The notes under the pieces are model-generated. The model was not told where the DNA came from. It searched no databases and saw nothing but the letters and a program-made list of their open reading frames with translations. A DNA stretch of 21,874 bases from JBHJGS01 sp050331575 (GTDB lineage: Bacteria; Pseudomonadota; Alphaproteobacteria; Sphingomonadales; Rhodothalassiaceae), in assembly GCA_050331575.1 (NCBI GenBank), contig JBHJGS010000015.1, positions 1-21,874 on the forward strand. The letters run 5' to 3'. Made by a program: the position numbers and the translations under genes. Shown here piece after piece: positions 13,765-21,874 of the stretch (the stretch's first letter is position 1; each line of letters starts with the position of its first letter).

Positions 13765-16074
13765 CTACGAGCTTGTGAGTGTCTGATGAACCACCACCCA
13801 GGCGGCGGGGTCAGCCAGGATCGGACGGCCAGGAGGCACCGCCGGCAACGCCGCGCCGGGGCGGATCACCACGGCACAGCTCAGTGCCTGATTGTCGTGC
13901 CGGCGGCTGAAGCCGATGGTGCCGTCCGGGGCGCGTTCTGGCTGATAGCTGCCGTGACGCAGCAGCGATGGGACCTCGCGGCGGGCGTGCAACAGCGCCT
14001 GGGTCGCTGCGAGTTTGCGCGCCGCGGGACCGGTGCCGCCCTGGCGCAGCAGGGCTTGATTGGCGGTGAAGTCCACCGGCCGGCGATTATCCGGATCGAC
14101 CAGGGACAGGTCGGGACATTCGCAGCCCTGATAAACATCCGGGATGCCGGGGCCCAACGTCTTCAGGACCAAGCGCGCAATATTGATGTCAGCCGCAGCC
14201 AGCGCCAGGTCCTGCGCAGCCTCGGCAATCTCGCGACCGATCGGCCCTTCGCTCAACGCGCGGGCAAAGGCGCTCAATCGCGCCTCATACTCGGGATTCT
14301 GCTCGGTCCAGGCGGTGTCAAGCTTGGCCTCCCGTGCCGCCTTGATGGCATAGGCGGCGAGCCGATCGGCCAGCGCCTGCCGGTCTTGCGCGGTCGACCC
14401 GCTATCCGGCCAGCAGCCCAGGGCGGTCTGAAACATCAGATAGGCATCGCGGTCGCTGATCCCCTGGCGGGCCTCCCGGGTCTGGTCGAACCAGCCGCGC
14501 ACCTGCTTGGCCCATCGCTCCGGATCGTGCGACAGCAGCACCAGCCGCGCGCGCACATCCTCGCCTCGCTTGGTGTCGTGCGTGGCGGTGGCACTGAGGG
14601 CCAGCGGCTGCTCGGCGGCCCGCCGGGCCATGCGGGCATGAAACGCCTCGGCGGGCAGTCCGACGCGGTCAGGGTCGCCGCCGACCTCATTCAAGGCGAT
14701 GAAGCGGACATAGCGGTAGTAGGCGGTATCCTCCACAGCCTTGGCCATCACCGGCCCGGTCATCTGCTGAAAACTCAGGGCGTCGGGCTCTGCGGGGTCG
14801 CTCAGCACCGTCATCACCGCGTCCAGTACGGCAGCATCGGCGCCGGCCTCGCGGGCGTGCCGGGCGAAGGCCTGCAGCCGCTCGCGTTCCGCGCTGCACG
14901 GGCCTGCCGCGCGCAGATAGGTGCGATAGACTGGGAACGCCAGCGCCAGCTGTTCCAGCACCGCCCGCACCGATGCCTGCTCCAGCCCCTTACGCGCGGC
15001 GATCTGGCCGGCCAGGGTGTCGAATTCATGGGCGAAGGCGGTGGCGATCTGGTGCTGCTTGGCGGCCTTGACCACGACGGCAAAAGACGGCTCCTCGCCG
15101 GTCAGCGTTTCATACAGCCGGGTCAGGGCCGGTTCCGCTGCACCATCGACGAACAGGGCATCCAGATCCGACAGCACGGCATAGCCGGTCTCGCCGGCCA
15201 CGGGCCAGGTCGCCGGCAGCTGTTCCTCGCCCTCCAGGATCTTCTCCACCCAGATCGGCGGGGTCCAGTTCGGCGCAGGGTCGGCACGGTCGCCGAACAG
15301 GCCGGCCAGGCGGTCCAGATAGCCCTTCGGGTCGCGCAGGCCATCGACATGATCGACGCGCAGCCCATCGACCAGGCCGTCCGTGAGCAGCTCCTTGATC
15401 AGCGAATGGCTGGCCTCGAACACTGCGGGATCTTCCTGACGCACGCCGATCAGGTCGGTGATGTCGAAAAAGCGGCGATAGTTCAGCCGGTCCAAATCGC
15501 GCCAGAAGCTGAGCACATAGTGTTGCTTGGCCAGGACCGCTGCCACATCAGCGCCGTCGCTGCCCGCCGCCAGGGGATAGCGCTTGTCATAATAGACCAG
15601 GGCGCGACCGAATCTGGCGTCATCCTCCAGGCTCAGGTCCCCCTGCGCCAGCACCTGCTCCAACGGCGCGCCCAGCACCGGCAGCACCAGGCGGCCGTCG
15701 GCCTTGTTCCAGTCGATGTCAAAGCTGGCGGCATGCGGCGAGGCACGGCCGTGCGTCAGCACATCGGCGAACCAGGGATTATGCGGGCTGGCGGCCATAT
15801 GATTGGGCACGATGTCCAAGATGAGCCCAAGGCCGGCCTGATGCAGGGCCGCGACCATGGCCTGAAAGCCTTCCCAGCCGCCCAACGGCTCGGACAGCCG
15901 ATTATAGTCGGTGACATCATAGCCGTGGCTGGAGCCGGGCCGGGCCTGGAACACCGGGCTGGCATAGACATGGCTGACCCCCAGATCCGCCAGATACGGT
16001 GCCAGTTGCGCCGCGCCGGCGAAATTGAGATGCGGGCCGAACTGCAGCCGGTAGGTGGCGGTGGGCCAGGTCAT
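13765..16074 (-). CDS. treY: Malto-oligosyltrehalose synthase
   Basis: A 769-residue GH13 enzyme (subfamily 26 by family knowledge) that isomerises the reducing-end alpha-1,4 bond of a maltodextrin to the alpha,alpha-1,1 bond of trehalose. The N-terminus TATYRLQF and the segment YASPVFQARPGSSHGYDV are TreY signatures. Further landmarks are ILDIVPNHM (85-93), the nucleophile Asp241 in GLRVDHVDGL, the acid/base Glu277 in IWVEKIL, and the HD motif in TATHDTKRGED. Length is within the family range. Its ATG overlaps the malQ stop (ATGA). It is the last gene of the trehalose operon; only 53 bp and no strong terminator separate it from arsR on the same strand. Confidence 0.96.
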   Translation of the reverse strand: MTWPTATYRLQFGPHLNFAGAAQLAPYLADLGVSHVYASPVFQARPGSSHGYDVTDYNRLSEPLGGWEGFQAMVAALHQAGLGLILDIVPNHMAASPHNPWFADVLTHGRASPHAASFDIDWNKADGRLVLPVLGAPLEQVLAQGDLSLEDDARFGRALVYYDKRYPLAAGSDGADVAAVLAKQHYVLSFWRDLDRLNYRRFFDITDLIGVRQEDPAVFEASHSLIKELLTDGLVDGLRVDHVDGLRDPKGYLDRLAGLFGDRADPAPNWTPPIWVEKILEGEEQLPATWPVAGETGYAVLSDLDALFVDGAAEPALTRLYETLTGEEPSFAVVVKAAKQHQIATAFAHEFDTLAGQIAARKGLEQASVRAVLEQLALAFPVYRTYLRAAGPCSAERERLQAFARHAREAGADAAVLDAVMTVLSDPAEPDALSFQQMTGPVMAKAVEDTAYYRYVRFIALNEVGGDPDRVGLPAEAFHARMARRAAEQPLALSATATHDTKRGEDVRARLVLLSHDPERWAKQVRGWFDQTREARQGISDRDAYLMFQTALGCWPDSGSTAQDRQALADRLAAYAIKAAREAKLDTAWTEQNPEYEARLSAFARALSEGPIGREIAEAAQDLALAAADINIARLVLKTLGPGIPDVYQGCECPDLSLVDPDNRRPVDFTANQALLRQGGTGPAARKLAATQALLHARREVPSLLRHGSYQPERAPDGTIGFSRRHDNQALSCAVVIRPGAALPAVPPGRPILADPAAWVVVHQTLTSS

Positions 16075-17843
16075 GTCCGGCGTGCCGCCCGTGCTCGGGC
16101 CGCGATGGTGTCATCGGCCGTCCAATCCTCCACATCGCGGGCATAGCGGCGGCGCCAATTGGGATGCTCATCGACCGTGCCGGGCAGGTTCATCTGCGCC
16201 TCCTGCAACAACAAATCCTCCAGCGCCGCCAGAATCACCGCCGCCCGGCTTCTGGCCAGAAATCGCAGCGCGGCGGTGACGATGGCTTCCGGGGCAGCCC
16301 CCTGTTCAACGCCCCACGCGGCCAAAAGCTCGTCGGCCTCGGCGGCGCGCTGACGCCGGGCCGCCACCGCCGCACCGGCATCGGGGTAAAGCTTCAGCCG
16401 GGCCCGCGCCTCGATATCGCCGCCCTTCAGAAAGCCCAGAAGCGGCGGCATATCGTGGGTGTGGGTCACCGCCAGGCACAGCGGCGGGAAGTCCTCCGGC
16501 GCCAGCAGCGCGCCCTCAGCGCCGCGCGCCCACGGCGCGACCTGGTATGACAGGATGTGGGCGGCATGCAGCGCCTCGGTCAGGCCCTCCGGCACTGTGC
16601 CCAAATCCTCCCCCACCACCAGGCACCGGTCGCGCCGGCTTTCCTGTGCGGTCACAGAGATCATATCGGCCTGGGGAAAGGCGACATAGCCGCCCTGGGT
16701 CGCCGGCAAGCCTTCCGGGATCCAGAATTGCCGGTTGAAGCCCAAAACATGATCGATGCGCAGCGCACCGGCGGGGGCCATGGAGGCACGCAGGATGCGC
16801 CGGAAGGGGTCGAAGCCCGCGGCCGCCAGGCGACCGGGATGGATCGGCGGCAAGCCCCAATCCTGCCCGGTGGCGGACAGCGCATCTGGCGGCGCGCCCA
16901 GCCGCACGCCGTTTGCCATATGCGCCTGGCCCGCCCACATCTCCGACCCGTCCGCCGACGACCCGACGGCCAGATCGAGATACAGGTCGCACGGCGGGTC
17001 GATGGCCTGGCCTGCCGCCACCGCGCCATCGAGCTGTTGCCGGGCGATCCACTGCAGATAGGCAAAGAAGCCCAGCTGCTCGCTATTCTGGCGCACGAAC
17101 GCCTGCACCTCGGGACTGTCGGGCCGGCGAAAGGCTGGTGGCCAGGCGGGAAAACCGCCTGTGATGCCGTCGGCGGCAAAGCGCGCGTGCAGCGCCTCAA
17201 ACGCGGTGTGCCGGGCCAGATCGGTGCCGCCGTCGGCACAGAACCGCTCGAAGGCTTGGCGGCGCGCCGGCTCGGCGGCCTTCAAAAATCGGCGGTAGAG
17301 CGTCTCGAAGGCCGGCCGCTTGGCCGCGGCGACCCGAGCATAGTCGACCCGATCGGCCGCACGCGCCGCAGCGATGGTGTCGGCCGCTTGCGCGCGCAGA
17401 TCGGCCGGGGCGTCCGCCACCGCTTCAGGGTCAATATAAAGCGGATTGAGCGCCAGTCGCGAACACGGATCATAAGGGCTGCAGCGCCACGGCTCGGCCA
17501 GAAACGGCGCATGCAGCGGATTGACCCCGACATAGCGCGCGCCCAGGCCGGCGGCCCAGCGCATCACCGCGGCCAGATCGGTGAAATCGCCGATGCCCCA
17601 ATTGCGCTGGGACCGCAGCGCATAAAGCTGCAGCGAGATCCCCCACACCCGGCCGCCGCCGGCGATATCCTCGGGCAGGAACGCAGCCATGTCAGGCTCG
17701 GGCGGCTGCGGCGGCGGGGGCGGCTGCAACACCGCGATCAGGCGGTCGACCGTCTTGGCCGGCACCCGCCGGGTCTTGCCGCCATGCGCCTTGTAGCTGA
17801 GGGCGACGCCGAGCGCGCGCGCCTGCTCCGTGCGCGCACTCAT
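16071..17843 (-). CDS. malQ: 4-alpha-glucanotransferase (amylomaltase)
   Basis: A 590-residue GH77 enzyme that transfers segments of one maltodextrin to another, recycling chains too short or too long for TreY. Landmarks: VWGISLQLYALRSQRNWGIGD (here split: VWGISLQLYALRS, NWGIGD), SPYDPCSRLALNPLYID, nucleophile Asp364 in ALRIDHVLGF, acid/base Glu412 in VVGEDLGTVP, and Asp464 in THTHDMPP. A proline-rich linker (41-50) separates a short N-terminal helical region from the barrel. The start at 17843 overlaps the treZ stop (ATGA); an upstream in-frame start at 17870 adds only basic residues. Its position between treZ and treY suggests service to trehalose production rather than general maltose use. 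Confidence 0.95.
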   Translation of the reverse strand: MSARTEQARALGVALSYKAHGGKTRRVPAKTVDRLIAVLQPPPPPQPPEPDMAAFLPEDIAGGGRVWGISLQLYALRSQRNWGIGDFTDLAAVMRWAAGLGARYVGVNPLHAPFLAEPWRCSPYDPCSRLALNPLYIDPEAVADAPADLRAQAADTIAAARAADRVDYARVAAAKRPAFETLYRRFLKAAEPARRQAFERFCADGGTDLARHTAFEALHARFAADGITGGFPAWPPAFRRPDSPEVQAFVRQNSEQLGFFAYLQWIARQQLDGAVAAGQAIDPPCDLYLDLAVGSSADGSEMWAGQAHMANGVRLGAPPDALSATGQDWGLPPIHPGRLAAAGFDPFRRILRASMAPAGALRIDHVLGFNRQFWIPEGLPATQGGYVAFPQADMISVTAQESRRDRCLVVGEDLGTVPEGLTEALHAAHILSYQVAPWARGAEGALLAPEDFPPLCLAVTHTHDMPPLLGFLKGGDIEARARLKLYPDAGAAVAARRQRAAEADELLAAWGVEQGAAPEAIVTAALRFLARSRAAVILAALEDLLLQEAQMNLPGTVDEHPNWRRRYARDVEDWTADDTIAARARAARRT

Positions 17844-19642
17844 GCCTCGCCCACCGCGGCGGCGAAGCAATATGGCGGCAGATGGTCAGGGGTCAGCCCC
17901 GGATGCGTGGCAAAAAGCGTCTGGCCCTCCTGCTTGGCCGCCGGCAGATGGGCGGCGCCGTCGCCCAGATTGGCGATCAGATGCAAACGGCCGGCGGGAA
18001 AATGATAGGCGACCGAGACCGCCAAGCCGTTCCACGCCGCCGATGTCTCAGGCGTGCCGGAGCGGACCAGCGGCAGAACATGCGCCCGCCGCAAGGCCAG
18101 AAGCTGGCGGAACCAGGCCAGCCGCTCCGCATGGGCCGGGTCCATCAGTTCCTGCCAAGTCAGCTTGGCCAGAGCGAAGGTGCGCGTCGCATTGGGATCG
18201 GGGATCGACCGGCGCGCCTCGGGATCGGCAAATTTCTTGAAGCGGGCGAATTCCCGGCGCCGGCCCTCGCGCACGGCCTCGGCCAGGTCGCCGTGAAAAT
18301 CGCAAAAGAAGGGGAACGGGCTGGTTGCTGCCCATTCCTCGCCCATCCAGATCAGCGGAATCTGCGGGCTGAGCAGGTAAAGCGCTGTTGCCGCCTGCAC
18401 CGCCTCCGGCGCGGTGCCGTCGGTAATGCGCTCACCATGGGCGCGGTTGCCGACCTGATCATGGTTCTGCAGAAAGGCCACAAAGGCGTCCGGCGGCAGA
18501 TCCCCGGACCCCTCGCCGCGCCGGGCGCCGTCGCGATGCGCGGACGGCTCGCCCTGATAGGCGAAGCCCTCGCTCAGGCAGCGCGCCAGCAGCCGGCCCG
18601 GCTGCTCGGCATAATCGCCATAATAGCCGTCCGTCTCGTTGGTGACCATGCGGTGCAGCACATGGTGGATATCGTCGTTCCACTGCGCCTCATAATGCCT
18701 CGGCCGGCCGTCGGTCCGGCGCAGCAGATGCGCGGCATTATGGTCATTTTCCAGCACCAGATGGATGTGCCGGTCCGGCTCCACACCCGCCCGCACCGTG
18801 CGCGCCAGCTCCGGCAGGAACGGTTCGTCGGTATCGCTGGCGCCGACATCGGCGATGGCGTGCACCGCGTCCAGCCGCAGCCCGTCGATGCGATATTCGT
18901 TCAGCCAGTAAAGCGCATTGGCAATGAAGAAGTCGCGCACGGGTCGCTGCGTGAAGTCGATCGCGGCCCCCCAGGGCGTGTGCGTCTCCGCGTCAAAGAA
19001 GCTCTCGGCATAGGCATGCAGATAATTGCCGTCCGGCCCGAAATGATTATAGACCACGTCCAGAAATACCATCAGGCCGTGGCCGTGCGCGGCATCGATC
19101 AGCCGCTTCAGATCGTCAGGGGTGCCATAGGCCCGGTCCGGCGCAAACGGCAGGACGCCGTCATAGCCCCAGCTACGCTGGCCGGAAAAATCCGCCACCG
19201 GCATCAATTCCAGCGCGGTGACGCCCAGATCAACCAGATGATCAAGCTTGGTGCGCAGGGCATCGAAGCTGCCGTCGGCGGTGAAGGTGCCGATATGGGT
19301 CTCGTACAGCACTGTCTCGTGCCAGGGCCGGCCGCGCCAGTCCGTGTGCTCCCAGGCATAGGCTGCGGGATCCACCACCAGACTGGGGCCATGCACGTCT
19401 TGAACCTGGGCGCGCGAGGCCGGGTCGGGCACCAGCAGCTCGCCATTGATGCGATATTGATAGCGGTCGCCCGCTGCGGCGCCAGAGACGATGGCCTCGC
19501 GCCATCCGCCCTCCAATGTCTGAGTGCCATGCACCCGGTCATTCAAGACCAGCTCCACCTGCTGCGCGCTGGGCGCCCACAGCTGAAAGCGCACGCCGTC
19601 GTCCATCAGATCGGCGCCAAAGGGCATGCGGTGGGCGCTCAT
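17840..19642 (-). CDS. treZ: Malto-oligosyltrehalose trehalohydrolase
   Basis: A 600-residue GH13 hydrolase (subfamily 10) that cuts trehalose from the end of the TreY product. It opens with an N-terminal carbohydrate-binding beta-sandwich (about 1-95, RFQLWAPSAQQVELVL). The barrel follows, with YETHIGTFT, FLDVVYNHFGPDGNYL (193-208), nucleophile Asp258 in GLRLDAVHAI, acid/base Glu298 in HLVLENDHN and Asp395 in QNHDQVGNRAHG. The pattern FGPDGNYL and QVGNRAHGER separates TreZ from the branching enzyme GlgB. A ribosome binding site (gaggag) lies 5 bases before the ATG, which overlaps the treX stop (ATGA). Confidence 0.96.
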   Translation of the reverse strand: MSAHRMPFGADLMDDGVRFQLWAPSAQQVELVLNDRVHGTQTLEGGWREAIVSGAAAGDRYQYRINGELLVPDPASRAQVQDVHGPSLVVDPAAYAWEHTDWRGRPWHETVLYETHIGTFTADGSFDALRTKLDHLVDLGVTALELMPVADFSGQRSWGYDGVLPFAPDRAYGTPDDLKRLIDAAHGHGLMVFLDVVYNHFGPDGNYLHAYAESFFDAETHTPWGAAIDFTQRPVRDFFIANALYWLNEYRIDGLRLDAVHAIADVGASDTDEPFLPELARTVRAGVEPDRHIHLVLENDHNAAHLLRRTDGRPRHYEAQWNDDIHHVLHRMVTNETDGYYGDYAEQPGRLLARCLSEGFAYQGEPSAHRDGARRGEGSGDLPPDAFVAFLQNHDQVGNRAHGERITDGTAPEAVQAATALYLLSPQIPLIWMGEEWAATSPFPFFCDFHGDLAEAVREGRRREFARFKKFADPEARRSIPDPNATRTFALAKLTWQELMDPAHAERLAWFRQLLALRRAHVLPLVRSGTPETSAAWNGLAVSVAYHFPAGRLHLIANLGDGAAHLPAAKQEGQTLFATHPGLTPDHLPPYCFAAAVGEA

Positions 19643-21780
19643 AGCGTCTCCTCTGTGTCTTCAGCGACGCGCTTGACGAACAGGCAAAAGGATTTCCCGA
19701 GGATTTCGCCGTCATGCGCCCGCGGCGCCACCTGCTCTTCCTGGCACAGAAAGCCCAGCGGCTCGTTTGTGTCGATCAGATGGCGCCAATGGGCATGCTC
19801 CGGCGGCACATCCCGGGGCAGCCGATAGGGCAGCGTGTCCGGTCCGGCATTCAGCAGCAGATAGAAGGTGTCGTCGGTTTCCTTTTCGCCGCGGCCGGTG
19901 ACATGCACTTGCCCGGCCTCGCCAGACAGCAGCAGGCCCAGGCAGCGCTGCTCGGGATCTTTCCAGTCCGCCTCGGCCATCTCCGTGCCGTCAGGGCGGA
20001 GCCAGCGAACATCCTTCACATCGGTACCGGGGATGGTGTCGCCGGTGAAGAATCGATGGCGGTGGAACACGATATGCTGCCGCCGCAGCCCGACCAGGCG
20101 ACGCACGAACTGGGTCAGCTGCGCGGTGTCCTCGTCATCGGTCCAGTCCAGCCAGCTGATGGCATTGTCCTGGCAATAGGCATTGTTGTTGCCGGATTGC
20201 GTGCGCGCGCGTTCATCGCCGGCCAGCAACATGGGGATCCCCTGGGACAGAAGCAGCGTGGACAGGAAGTTGCGCCGCTGCCGCGCGCGCAGGGCGCGGA
20301 TCTCCGGATCGTCGGTCTGTCCTTCAACCCCATGATTGTAGGAGAGATTTTCGCTGTGACCGTCCTGGCCGCCTTCGCCATTGGCGGCATTGTGCTTGTC
20401 ATTGTAGCTGACCAGGTCGGCCAGTGTGAAACCGTCATGGGCGGTGACGAAATTGATGCTGGCCCACGGTCGCCGGCCGCGGTGCTTGAACAAGTCGGGC
20501 GAGCCGGACAGGCGCGTGCCCAGTTCGCCCAACTGGCCGGGATCGCCGCGCCAGAAGCGCCGCACCGTGTCACGATAGCGGTCGTTCCATTCCGACAGCC
20601 CGGGCGGGAACGCGCCAAGCTGATAGCCGCCCATGCCGGTGTCCCACGGTTCCGCGATCAGCTTGACCTTGGACAGCACCGGATCCTGCGCCAGCGCGGT
20701 CAGAAAGCCCGCATGCTCATTATAGCTGCCGTCGACCCGTGCCAGCGTGGTGGCCAGGTCGAAGCGAAAGCCGTCCACGCGCATCTCCTCCACCCAATAG
20801 CGCAGGCTGTCGGTGACCATGCGCAGAACATAGGGGTGGCGCAGTTCCAGCGCATTGCCGGTGCCGGTAAAATCGTTATAGTAGCGAAGATCGTCGGTTA
20901 GGTAATAATATGAGCTATTGTCGATCCCGCGCAAAGACAGCGTTGGGCCCAGATGATTGCCTTCGGCGGTATGATTATAGACGACATCAAGGATCACCTC
21001 GATCCCATTGTCATGCATCACCTGCACAAAGGTCTTCACTTCTGAAACGCCACCATTGCTGAGATATTCATGGTGGGGTGCGAAGAAACCGATCGAGTTA
21101 TACCCCCAATAATTTTTCAGTCCCATTTTTTCCAGGCGCTCGTCATTCACGAACGCATGCACGGGCAGCAGTTCCACCGCGGTGATGCCCAGATGCAGAA
21201 GATAATCCACCACCTCCGGATCCGTCATGCCCAGAAAGGTGCCGCGGCGGGCGTCTGACATGCCGGGCCAGCGCATGGTGAAGCCGCGCAGATGCGTCTC
21301 ATAGAAGATGGTTTCGTGCATCGGCCGGTGCGGCGGATGGTCGGTCCAGGTAAAGGCCGGGTCGATCACCACGGATTTGGGCATGTACGGGGCGCTGTCC
21401 TCCGCATTGAATGACAGATCCTCGTCCTTGTGGCCGATCTTGTAGCCGAACACGGCGGGATTCCAGCGCACCGTGCCGGCGATCATCTTGGCATAAGGGT
21501 CCAGCAGCAGCTTATTGGGGTTGAAGCGCAGGCCCGCGTCCGGCTCATACGGCCCATGCACGCGCCAGCCATAATGCTGGCCCGGGCGCGCCTCGGGCAG
21601 ATAGCCGTGCCAGATCTCATGGGTATATTCCGGCAGCGGGATGCGCTCCATCTCGCGGCCATGATCGTCGAACAGGCACAACTCCACCTTTGTGGCGTGG
21701 GCGGAGAACAGGGCGAAATTGGTCCCCGATCCGTCCCAGGTCGCTCCCAAGGGATATGGCGCGCCGGGCCAAATGCGCAT
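19639..21780 (-). CDS. treX: Glycogen debranching enzyme, isoamylase type (TreX/GlgX)
   Basis: A 713-residue GH13 enzyme (subfamily 11) that cuts alpha-1,6 branches of glycogen to release linear maltodextrin. N-terminal CBM48-like domain (about 1-140, YPLGATWDGSGTNFALFS). The barrel shows FYETHLRGFT, ILDVVYNHTAEG (263-274), nucleophile Asp341 in DGFRFDLATT, acid/base Glu377 in LIAEPWD, and Asp449 in VTAHDGFTLADLV. The Met at 21780 is chosen because aaggag (21794-21789) stands 8 bases upstream and the protein then begins MRIWPGAPYPLGA as the family does; codons upstream to 21870 are not family-like. First visible gene of treX-treZ-malQ-treY; earlier genes may lie beyond the window edge. Confidence 0.95.
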   Translation of the reverse strand: MRIWPGAPYPLGATWDGSGTNFALFSAHATKVELCLFDDHGREMERIPLPEYTHEIWHGYLPEARPGQHYGWRVHGPYEPDAGLRFNPNKLLLDPYAKMIAGTVRWNPAVFGYKIGHKDEDLSFNAEDSAPYMPKSVVIDPAFTWTDHPPHRPMHETIFYETHLRGFTMRWPGMSDARRGTFLGMTDPEVVDYLLHLGITAVELLPVHAFVNDERLEKMGLKNYWGYNSIGFFAPHHEYLSNGGVSEVKTFVQVMHDNGIEVILDVVYNHTAEGNHLGPTLSLRGIDNSSYYYLTDDLRYYNDFTGTGNALELRHPYVLRMVTDSLRYWVEEMRVDGFRFDLATTLARVDGSYNEHAGFLTALAQDPVLSKVKLIAEPWDTGMGGYQLGAFPPGLSEWNDRYRDTVRRFWRGDPGQLGELGTRLSGSPDLFKHRGRRPWASINFVTAHDGFTLADLVSYNDKHNAANGEGGQDGHSENLSYNHGVEGQTDDPEIRALRARQRRNFLSTLLLSQGIPMLLAGDERARTQSGNNNAYCQDNAISWLDWTDDEDTAQLTQFVRRLVGLRRQHIVFHRHRFFTGDTIPGTDVKDVRWLRPDGTEMAEADWKDPEQRCLGLLLSGEAGQVHVTGRGEKETDDTFYLLLNAGPDTLPYRLPRDVPPEHAHWRHLIDTNEPLGFLCQEEQVAPRAHDGEILGKSFCLFVKRVAEDTEETL

Positions 21781-21788
21781 GCGGTTGG

Positions 21789-21794
21789 CTCCTT
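21789..21794 (-). promoter_or_regulatory. Ribosome binding site deciding the treX start
   Basis: The minus strand reads aaggag, 8 bases before the ATG at 21780. The 80 bases upstream to the window edge show no convincing promoter. A frame ending in a stop at 21848 could be the tail of an upstream same-strand gene, but only eight codons are visible. Confidence 0.7.
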
Positions 21795-21874
21795 GAAGGC
21801 ATGATTGTTGAACCGGAGGAGGATACCGGCAGAACCCGCGCTTGGCATCAACGCATCGAGGTCGGAGCAAGTTC

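Noticed and set aside
13786..16146. Open frame of 786 codons on the plus strand opposite treY
   Set aside because: Product is a low-complexity mix of Gly, Gln, Arg and His with no motif; it mirrors the codon structure of treY. Similar long frames lie opposite treZ, malQ and treX.

Overview
This is a GC-rich bacterial window that reads as Alphaproteobacteria. The pointers are an endonuclease-type MutL, an lspA gene next to a DUF3035 (BamF-like) lipoprotein, a MetX-type homoserine acyltransferase, an arsR-arsC-aqpS arsenic operon of the kind known from Sinorhizobium, and a treX-treZ-malQ-treY trehalose operon. I cannot place it below class level. The first ~140 bases are long G and C runs that look like a poor-quality contig end.

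Layout. (1) Bases 1-382 carry no gene but hold a near-perfect 60-nt hairpin. (2) On the minus strand, hisC, lspA, the DUF3035 lipoprotein and mutL (4222 down to 383) form a tightly packed operon. (3) Divergently on the plus strand, metX is followed by a small PepSY membrane protein and a secreted ~1050-residue Asp-box/BNR beta-propeller protein, ending in a clear intrinsic terminator at 9216-9254. (4) After ~220 bp comes a three-gene plus-strand operon: an unrecognised 55-residue protein, a cNMP-like/CBS/DUF294 nucleotidyltransferase, and a DnaQ-fold 3'-5' exonuclease. (5) The exonuclease meets, stop against stop, a minus-strand arsenic operon arsR-arsC-aqpS that contains no arsenite pump. Its promoter can be read: the transcript appears leaderless, and a 20-bp palindrome covers the -10 box and start codon. 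(6) From 21780 down to 13765 the minus strand carries treX, treZ, malQ and treY, a full set for turning glycogen or maltodextrin into trehalose. The glycogen-building genes, if linked, would lie beyond the right edge.

How the genes work together. TreX debranches glycogen, MalQ rearranges short maltodextrins, TreY isomerises the reducing end to a trehalose linkage, and TreZ releases trehalose; all three junctions are ATGA overlaps. ArsC reduces arsenate, AqpS probably lets arsenite leak out, and ArsR senses arsenite through a C-terminal cysteine cluster. LspA processes lipoproteins, one of which is encoded by the next gene. Start-stop overlaps recur throughout, so translational coupling is the rule here.

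No mobile element, CRISPR array, tRNA or rRNA was seen. The least understood parts are the PepSY/beta-propeller pair, the small-protein/DUF294/exonuclease operon and the hairpin at 251-310.
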